A stretch of DNA of 20,668 bases, taken from positions 1 to 20,668 of the forward strand of contig JBCBXA010000047.1 in NCBI GenBank assembly GCA_039816825.1, given 5' to 3'. The stretch comes from JBCBXA01 sp039816825. GTDB lineage: Bacteria > Pseudomonadota > Alphaproteobacteria > Rhizobiales > Rhizobiaceae. The position numbers and the translations under genes were made by a program. Shown piece after piece: positions 15,804 to 20,668 of the stretch. The notes below the pieces were generated by a model. It worked only from the letters and a program-made list of their open reading frames with translations, was not told the origin of the DNA and made no database searches. Every line of letters starts with the position of its first letter. Within the stretch, counting starts at the first letter, position 1.

Positions 15804-17369
15804 ATGAACCTTTACGGCAAGTTCGCTTCCGTGGGCGGCGCGACCTTGGCCAGCCGGGTGCTGGGCTTTGTGCGTGAAGCGCTTATGGCGGCGGCCCTCG
15901 GCGCAGGTCCCGTGGCGGACGCCTTTTTTGCCGCTTTTCGGTTGCCCAATTTCTTCCGGCGTTTTTTGGCCGAAGGTGCCTTCAACTCCGCTTTCGTGCC
16001 CATGCTGGGAGAGCGGCTGGAGCGTGGCGGTGTCGAAGAAGCCCAGCGCTTTGCCTCGACAATCCTTGCGGTTCTGCTGGTCGTTCTGGTCGTGCTTACG
16101 ATGCTGGCCGAAATTTTCATGGGCACGATCGTTCGAACGGTCATCGCGCCTGCCTTTGTGATCAACCCCGAAAAATTGGACCTGACGATCCTTCTTGGCA
16201 GGATCATGTTTCCCTACATCGCATTGGCCTCTCTCATGGCCATGATTGCGGGGATCCTGAACACGTTCCGCAAATACTTTCTGGCTGCTCTGGCGCCGCT
16301 CTGTCTGAACATCTGTCTGGTGTCCGTGCTCGGCTGGGCCATTGTGTCGGGCGCGGCTGACCGAAGCATTGGCATCTGGTTGTCTGTCGGTGTGCTTGTT
16401 GGCGGGCTGGCGCAGTTTGGTCTGGTGTTCTGGGCTCTTCGTCGGGAGGGCTTTCGTTTCACATTGAGTCGCCCGCGCATCACTCCGGAAGTGAAAGCCT
16501 TCCTATGGCTGGCAGCCCCCACCGCAGCCGCCAATGGCATTGTGCAGATCAATCTTCTTGTCGGGCAGGCCATCGCTTCCGCACAGGCGGGCGCCATTGC
16601 GCTTCTGCAATATGCCGACCGCCTGTATCAGCTTCCTCTTGGAGTGATCGGCATCGCGATCGGCGTTGTGTTGCTGCCGGAGCTCACGCGGGTCTTGGCC
16701 GCGGGGCGGGAGAAGGAGGGCGCAGAGATCATGGACAGGAGCGTGGAGTTTGCGCTTCTGCTGATTCTGCCGGCGTCTGTAGGCCTGTTCATCCTGGCTG
16801 ATCCCATAACAGCGCTTCTCTATGAGCGCGGGGCTTTCACGCGTGAAACCACTTTGGCCGTGGCGGATGCGATCCAGTGGTTCGCCATCGGGCTCCCGGC
16901 TTTCATGGGCATAAAGATCTTCACGCCAGCTTTTTTTGCGCGGCAAGACACCCGCACACCCATGTGGCTGGCGGGCCTCAACGCCATCATCAATATCGTA
17001 CTGAGTCTCACGCTGTTTCCCGTTTTCGGGCATGTGGGCATCGCCATGGCGACGGCCATCTCAGCTTGGATAAATGCGATTGCTCTGGTGGTTCTGCTGG
17101 CGCGACGCGGTCTCTATCGGCCAAGCCCTTTCGCTTCACGGCGGATCGCCTTCATCATCTGGGGTTGCGTTTTGCTCGCCGCGATTTGTATCGGTGCCCA
17201 GTCTTGGGGCGCAGACATGATGCTCAACGCCGGAGTTCTCATACGGCTGGTCTCGATTTTCCTGGTCATCGGCGTGGCAGCTGTGAGCTATTTTGCTTTT
17301 CTGCATTTGACGAGGGCTTTTCCCCTCTCCGCCCTGCGGCAGCAGATGGTCAGGCCAAACGGCAACTGA
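15804..17369 (+). CDS. murJ: Lipid II flippase MurJ (MviN)
   Basis: A 521-residue polytopic inner membrane protein of the MOP superfamily that flips lipid II to the periplasmic side for peptidoglycan synthesis. Fourteen hydrophobic helices can be placed along the chain. Conserved arginines are present: Arg18 and Arg24 (ASRVLGFVREALMA) and Arg52 (FRLPNFFRRFLAEGAFNSAFVP), matching positions essential in E. coli MurJ. TPAFFARQDTRTPM in the second half is also characteristic. It begins 25 bases after glnD and probably belongs to the same transcript. ATG 15804 gives the family's normal N-terminus, which needs no signal peptide. Confidence 0.97.
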   Translation: MNLYGKFASVGGATLASRVLGFVREALMAAALGAGPVADAFFAAFRLPNFFRRFLAEGAFNSAFVPMLGERLERGGVEEAQRFASTILAVLLVVLVVLTMLAEIFMGTIVRTVIAPAFVINPEKLDLTILLGRIMFPYIALASLMAMIAGILNTFRKYFLAALAPLCLNICLVSVLGWAIVSGAADRSIGIWLSVGVLVGGLAQFGLVFWALRREGFRFTLSRPRITPEVKAFLWLAAPTAAANGIVQINLLVGQAIASAQAGAIALLQYADRLYQLPLGVIGIAIGVVLLPELTRVLAAGREKEGAEIMDRSVEFALLLILPASVGLFILADPITALLYERGAFTRETTLAVADAIQWFAIGLPAFMGIKIFTPAFFARQDTRTPMWLAGLNAIINIVLSLTLFPVFGHVGIAMATAISAWINAIALVVLLARRGLYRPSPFASRRIAFIIWGCVLLAAICIGAQSWGADMMLNAGVLIRLVSIFLVIGVAAVSYFAFLHLTRAFPLSALRQQMVRPNGN

Positions 17370-17389
17370 CTTTGGGTTGATTAGGCGCA

Positions 17390-17410
17390 GCGCAGCCGCC
17401 ATAGCTGCGC
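17390..17410 (+). promoter_or_regulatory. GC-rich hairpin between murJ and trpS
   Basis: GCGCAGC (17390-17396) and GCTGCGC (17404-17410) form a perfect seven-base stem with a seven-base loop. A second overlapping copy of GCGCAGC lies at 17385-17391, so two alternative pairings are possible. It is followed by AAACGTTTCC rather than a T-run. It could weaken read-through from murJ or act in the trpS leader; the sequence does not decide. Confidence 0.35.
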
Positions 17411-17441
17411 AAACGTTTCCAGTTTCGACGATGGCATCACG

Positions 17442-18488
17442 ATGACCAACCCCTCAGCCACCAACATCCCGCCGCGCGTTTTCTCCGGCGTGCAGCCAAC
17501 CGGCAATCTGCACCTGGGCAACTATCTGGGTGCCATCAAAAAGTTCGTCGCCCTGCAGCAGGGCAATGAGTGCCTCTATTGCGTGGTGGATCTCCACGCC
17601 ATCACCGCGACATTCCCCGATGATCTGAAAGCCGCAACCCGGGAGGTGACCGCCGCCTTCATCGCCTGTGGCATCGATCCGAAAGCGCATATTGTGTTCA
17701 ACCAGTCAGCGGTGCTTCAGCACGCCGAGCTGGCATGGATTTTCAACTGTGTGGCGCGCATGGGCTGGTTGGAGCGCATGACGCAGTTCAAGGATAAGGC
17801 GGGCAAGAACTCTGAGAACGCTTCAGTGGGTCTGTTTGCCTATCCCAACCTCATGGCCGCCGATATTCTGGCCTACCGTGCGACCCATGTGCCTGTGGGT
17901 GATGACCAGAAACAGCATCTTGAGTTGACCCGGGACATTGCCGCCAAATTCAACTACGACTTTGCCAAGCGCATCCGCGAACTGGGCCATGGCGATGTAT
18001 TCTTTCCCATCACCGAGCCGGTGATCGAAGGGCCCGCCACGCGCGTCATGAGCCTGAAGGACGGAACCAAAAAGATGTCAAAGTCCGATCCATCCGGTCT
18101 CAGCCGAATTGACCTGACCGATGATGCGGACGCCATCGCCAAGAAGATCAAAAAAGCCAAGACCGACGCGGATCCGCTTCCCCTGGAGGAAGAAGGCCTC
18201 AAAGGCCGTCCGGAAGTCGACAATCTGGTGGGGATTTACGCGTCCCTGGCGGACATCACAAAGCAGGCGGTCCTGGATGAATATCCCAACGCTCAGTTCG
18301 GCACGTTCAAGCCGGCTCTTGCGGATCTGGCGGTGGAGAAGATTGCGCCCTTTGCCGGAGAGATGAACCGGCTTCTGGCTCAGCCCGATCACATTGACGC
18401 CGTGCTTGCCGATGGCGCGGACCGCGCACGTGCTATCGCTGAGCCTGTTTTGGCCGAAACGAAGCGCATCATTGGGTTTCTCTCATGA
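17442..18488 (+). CDS. trpS: Tryptophanyl-tRNA synthetase
   Basis: A 348-residue class I aminoacyl-tRNA synthetase that charges tRNA-Trp. The HIGH-type motif is PTGNLHLGNYLGA (residues 19-31) and the KMSKS loop is KMSKSDPSG (211-219). Other family blocks are VDLHAIT, VGDDQKQHLELTRDIA (tryptophan and ATP pocket) and FPITEPVIEGPATRVMSLKDGTK. The length is the normal short bacterial form. ATG 17442 gives the expected N-terminus before the substrate domain. It is separated from murJ by 72 bases with a hairpin, and the stress protein gene follows after 38 bases. Confidence 0.98.
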   Translation: MTNPSATNIPPRVFSGVQPTGNLHLGNYLGAIKKFVALQQGNECLYCVVDLHAITATFPDDLKAATREVTAAFIACGIDPKAHIVFNQSAVLQHAELAWIFNCVARMGWLERMTQFKDKAGKNSENASVGLFAYPNLMAADILAYRATHVPVGDDQKQHLELTRDIAAKFNYDFAKRIRELGHGDVFFPITEPVIEGPATRVMSLKDGTKKMSKSDPSGLSRIDLTDDADAIAKKIKKAKTDADPLPLEEEGLKGRPEVDNLVGIYASLADITKQAVLDEYPNAQFGTFKPALADLAVEKIAPFAGEMNRLLAQPDHIDAVLADGADRARAIAEPVLAETKRIIGFLS

Positions 18489-18526
18489 TGCTTGCCCCCT
18501 CGGGCCGATAAGGGCAGGGTCAGACC

Positions 18527-19018
18527 ATGGTATCGAAACGTCTCGCCAATGAAGAAGGTCACCGGCGCAAGTTGCTGGTGATCGTGGATGAAAGCGCCGA
18601 GTGCGACCGCGCCGTGACATTCGCGGCTCTTCGGGCTGCCAAGTCCAATGGTCTTCTGGACATGCTGTACGTCATCCCCCCAGGCGATTTTCAGCATTGG
18701 CTGGGTGTTGAAGAGATCATGCGCGCTGAAGCGAGAGAAGCGGCTGAATTGATGCTGGCGCGCTATGCGGATCGCGCTACGTCCATTGCCGATGTGACGG
18801 TGGAGAAAGTGATCCGCGAAGGCCAAACCCGCGAGCAGATCGATCAGCTGATCGAAGAGGATCAGGACATTGCGACGCTCATTCTGGCAGCGGGCAGTGA
18901 CAAGGATGGCCCGGGGCCGCTCGTTTCTTCGCTTGGCGCGCGGGGCAACGCCTTCCCCATTCCCGTGACGGTTGTGCCGGCGGGTATCACGGACGAGGAA
19001 ATCTTCGCGCTCGTCTAG
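18527..19018 (+). CDS. Universal stress protein (UspA family)
   Basis: A 163-residue single-domain cytoplasmic protein of the Usp fold. The start HRRKLLVIVDESAECDRAVTFAALRAAKSNGLLDMLYVI is the beta-1/alpha-1/beta-2 unit, with the conserved Asp in VDES. VEKVIREGQTREQIDQLIEEDQDIATLILAAGS is the central strand-helix-strand. The ATP loop, normally G-x2-G-x9-G-S/T, appears here as AAGSDKDGPGPLVSSLGARG, only loosely matching, so nucleotide binding is uncertain. It lies between trpS and nfu, a linkage seen in other Hyphomicrobiales. Some relatives of this subgroup have no assigned role beyond stress survival. Confidence 0.88.
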   Translation: MVSKRLANEEGHRRKLLVIVDESAECDRAVTFAALRAAKSNGLLDMLYVIPPGDFQHWLGVEEIMRAEAREAAELMLARYADRATSIADVTVEKVIREGQTREQIDQLIEEDQDIATLILAAGSDKDGPGPLVSSLGARGNAFPIPVTVVPAGITDEEIFALV

Positions 19019-19327
19019 CGGTCTGTGGATGCTCGGCCCAGAGCTCCATCTCTTGCCGGTCGCTCCTGCTCATCCCACATGAGTCGTATGTAACAAGCGT
19101 GGGGACCTACCTACCCGGACCTCATACGCCGCACCCGCATCTCCAAGTTTCAAGTGTGACGCATCGTGATACCGGTGAGCTTGTGTCAGTTTTGAAATGT
19201 TCTAAACTGATGGCCAATGCATGGATCAACCGTCACCATTTCAGATGTGGCGCTTGAAACCGTGCGATATGTATCAAACCTTCAGCCCGCAGAGGCCGGC
19301 TTGTGACAGACCAGATGAGGATCGAAG
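19019..19327. other. 309-base intergenic stretch before nfu
   Basis: The longest gap in the window. It holds an Irr-like palindrome at 19187-19209 and, at its end, GAGG (19316-19319) as the nfu ribosome binding site. I see no tRNA fold, no terminator with a T-run after the stress protein gene, and no convincing frame. A 29-codon frame at 19217-19306 has no ribosome binding site. The first 150 bases show nothing recognisable, and I could not place a confident -35/-10 pair. Confidence 0.6.
19187..19209. promoter_or_regulatory. Candidate Irr iron-control element upstream of nfu
   Basis: CAGTTTTGAA (19187-19196) and TTCTAAACTG (19200-19209) are inverted copies matching at nine of ten positions around a three-base centre (ATG). 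The inner 17 bases (19190-19206) fit TTTAGAA-N3-TTCTAAA, the iron control element bound by the Fur-family haem-responsive regulator Irr in Hyphomicrobiales and relatives, with one mismatch (TTTTGAA). It lies about 120 bases before the start of an iron-sulfur cluster gene, which is the kind of gene Irr controls. The motif is recalled from memory, not searched. Confidence 0.6.
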
Positions 19328-19903
19328 ATGTTTATTCAAACTGAAGCGACGCCTAACCCGTCGACATTGAAGTTCATCCCGGGCCAGGTCGTCGTGCCGC
19401 AGGGAACCGTGGACTTTCGAGCTGCGGACGAGGCTGCGGGAAAATCGCCTCTGGCCGAACGGCTTTTCGCCGTCGACGGCGTAACAGGTGTCTTCTTTGG
19501 CTATGACTTTGTGACCATTACCAAGTCCGACGACAATGTTGAATGGCAGCATATGAAGCCCGCTGTTCTGGGCGCCATCATGGAGCATTTCACCTCCGAT
19601 CGGCCCGTCATGGCCGAGGCAGCACCCGTGGCCAATGATGATGGCGAGGAGTTCTTCGAGGAGAAGGACGCTGACATCGTCAACACGATCAAGGAACTTC
19701 TGGACGCCCGCGTGCGGCCAGCTGTTGCTCGCGACGGCGGTGACATCACCTTCAAGGGTTTCAAGGACGGGATCGTGTTTCTGAACATGCGCGGCGCCTG
19801 TGCAGGATGCCCCTCGTCGACAGCAACCTTGAAGCACGGCATTCAGAATTTGCTCCGTCACTTCATACCGGAAGTGGAAGAGGTCGAGGCTGTCGCGGTC
19901 TGA
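19328..19903 (+). CDS. Nfu-type iron-sulfur cluster carrier (NifU family)
   Basis: A 191-residue protein that carries and hands over [4Fe-4S] clusters to client enzymes. The N-terminal Nfu_N domain (residues 1-88) begins MFIQTEATPNPSTLKFIPG, the hallmark of the Nfu1/alphaproteobacterial form. After an acidic linker, the C-terminal NifU-like domain (112-185) has RPAVARDGGDI and the cluster-binding CxxC, GACAGCPSS (Cys158 and Cys161). GAGG at 19316-19319 serves as ribosome binding site for ATG 19328. The likely Irr box upstream suggests iron-dependent control. It differs from E. coli NfuA, whose N-terminal domain is a degenerate A-type scaffold; mitochondrial NFU1 is the nearer relative in layout. 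Confidence 0.95.
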   Translation: MFIQTEATPNPSTLKFIPGQVVVPQGTVDFRAADEAAGKSPLAERLFAVDGVTGVFFGYDFVTITKSDDNVEWQHMKPAVLGAIMEHFTSDRPVMAEAAPVANDDGEEFFEEKDADIVNTIKELLDARVRPAVARDGGDITFKGFKDGIVFLNMRGACAGCPSSTATLKHGIQNLLRHFIPEVEEVEAVAV

Positions 19904-19962
19904 AACCAAGTTTCAGGCGCGTTTCCCGAGGGGCTATCGGCGTAGGTGGTGCGAGCGCCAGC

Positions 19963-20634
19963 ATGACAGGCAAATCGACAGATGGCATGCTTCTGGCGCT
20001 GGATACATCCGGGCCAGCCTGCTCCATCGCCCTGGCGCAGATTGAGACGGGCGACCTGCTGGAAAGCGTAAGCCGACCCATGGAGCGTGGGCAGGCAGAA
20101 GCCATCATACCCATGGTCCATGGAGCGCTTGAACGAGGCAGCGTGTCTTTCGAGGACATTGTCACCATTGCGGTGTGCATAGGCCCCGGTTCCTTTGCTG
20201 GGCTGCGGGCAGGCCTCAGCGCGGCCAAAGGCTTTGCCCTCGCCAGCGGCGCGGCCCTGGTGGGTATTTCGGCTTTTGATGCGCATGGTCGGGAAGCATC
20301 GAATGATGACTGGATCGTGCTGGATGGGCGGCGCGGGGAAGCCTTCATCCGGCCGAAAGGGTCGTCGAGGCCCGGAATTCGTTTGATGCTGGACGATGCA
20401 CCATCCTTTGATTTTGAAACGCGCGCGTTGCATGGCCCGTTCGCGGCTGAACTGGCCAATGCAGCGGCCCTGCCGCTTGACCAAGTGCGGCCAACGGCAC
20501 CGCTCGCCGATATCCATTACATCGCTCATCTCGCGCTGGACGACGACTGGCCCACCCGTCCCGCCACCCTCGATTACATGCGGGGTGCAGATGCCAAGGT
20601 GGGGGCCGGTTTCTCCCTCAAGCCGGTCAACTGA
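19963..20634 (+). CDS. tsaB: tRNA t6A biosynthesis protein TsaB
   Basis: A 223-residue protein of the ASKHA fold, which works with TsaD and TsaE to form threonylcarbamoyladenosine at position 37 of ANN-decoding tRNAs. MLLALDTSGPACSIAL is the first phosphate-loop strand, and the conserved block GPGSFAGLRAGLSAAKGFA carries Ala where most TsaB proteins have Thr (GPGSFTGLR). ATG 19963 is chosen as the first Met that does not run back into nfu, leaving 59 bases between the genes. Met at 19987, just before LLALDTS, is an alternative closer to the usual family start. No strong ribosome binding site supports either. The stop TGA shares its last base with the next ATG (20634), implying coupling to the gene that follows. 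Confidence 0.93.
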   Translation: MTGKSTDGMLLALDTSGPACSIALAQIETGDLLESVSRPMERGQAEAIIPMVHGALERGSVSFEDIVTIAVCIGPGSFAGLRAGLSAAKGFALASGAALVGISAFDAHGREASNDDWIVLDGRRGEAFIRPKGSSRPGIRLMLDDAPSFDFETRALHGPFAAELANAAALPLDQVRPTAPLADIHYIAHLALDDDWPTRPATLDYMRGADAKVGAGFSLKPVN

Positions 20635-20668
20635 TGGTCTATGGCGGTTTGCGGCGATTGTGGCACCG
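20634..20668 (+). CDS. Start of the next gene, probably rimI (cut by the right edge)
   Basis: ATG 20634 overlaps the tsaB stop by one base and opens a frame of eleven complete codons (MVYGGLRRLWH) to the window end. rimI, the ribosomal protein alanine N-acetyltransferase gene, usually follows tsaB in alphaproteobacteria, and the TGATG overlap supports a real start. The visible residues are too few to show the GNAT fold, so the product name rests on position alone. Confidence 0.5.
   Translation, partial: MVYGGLRRLWH

Noticed and set aside
19217..19306. A 29-codon frame just after the Irr-like box, possibly a leader peptide
   Set aside because: No ribosome binding site, no run of regulatory codons and no hairpin pair that would make an attenuator. 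An overlapping frame from 19221 is equally open.
1..20668. Search for CRISPR repeats, tRNA genes, insertion sequences, phage, toxin-antitoxin or defence genes
   Set aside because: No spaced repeats, no cloverleaf, no transposase or integrase motifs, and no base-composition break were seen. All long frames with good protein character are accounted for by housekeeping families.

Overview
The window reads as chromosomal housekeeping DNA of an alphaproteobacterium, most likely of the order Hyphomicrobiales (Rhizobiales) or a close relative. The evidence is the order mutS-glnD-murJ-trpS-usp-nfu-tsaB, an OlsB-type ornithine lipid acyltransferase, the sppA-ihfB-lapA group, moderately high GC with GC-rich third positions, and a candidate Irr-type iron box. 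No rRNA, tRNA, CRISPR array, insertion sequence, integrase, prophage or toxin-antitoxin gene was found. Almost every gene lies on the + strand, closely packed and often with overlapping stop and start codons.

Left part (1-4500). A HupE/UreJ-type membrane protein runs off the left edge on the - strand. It is divergent from a secreted DUF4198 protein, and the pair suggests transition metal (nickel or cobalt) handling. Then follow SppA signal peptide peptidase, IHF beta, a LapA-type membrane protein and an ornithine cyclodeaminase/mu-crystallin family dehydrogenase. A 32-residue single-pass membrane protein is encoded convergently at the end of this block.

Middle part (4600-10020). A SAM-dependent methyltransferase, a SpoU-type RNA methyltransferase and LspA (signal peptidase II) form an overlapping translational unit. 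A hybrid sensor histidine kinase follows, with a degenerate central receiver, and then OlsB.

Right part (10100-20668). MutS (mismatch repair), GlnD (PII uridylyltransferase/nitrogen sensor), MurJ (lipid II flippase), TrpS and a universal stress protein are followed by a 309-base gap. The gap carries a near-perfect palindrome resembling an Irr iron control element. The Nfu iron-sulfur carrier gene comes next, then tsaB (tRNA t6A synthesis), and the window ends in the first codons of a gene that is probably rimI.

I see no convincing novel multigene system. The observations most worth following are the Irr-like box before nfu, a long hairpin that buries the lapA ribosome binding site, two 12-bp-period tandem duplications in 5' regions, the small membrane protein gene, the predicted N-terminal histidines of the two divergent metal-related secreted proteins, and a methyltransferase of the RlmI superfamily that lacks the usual cysteine.
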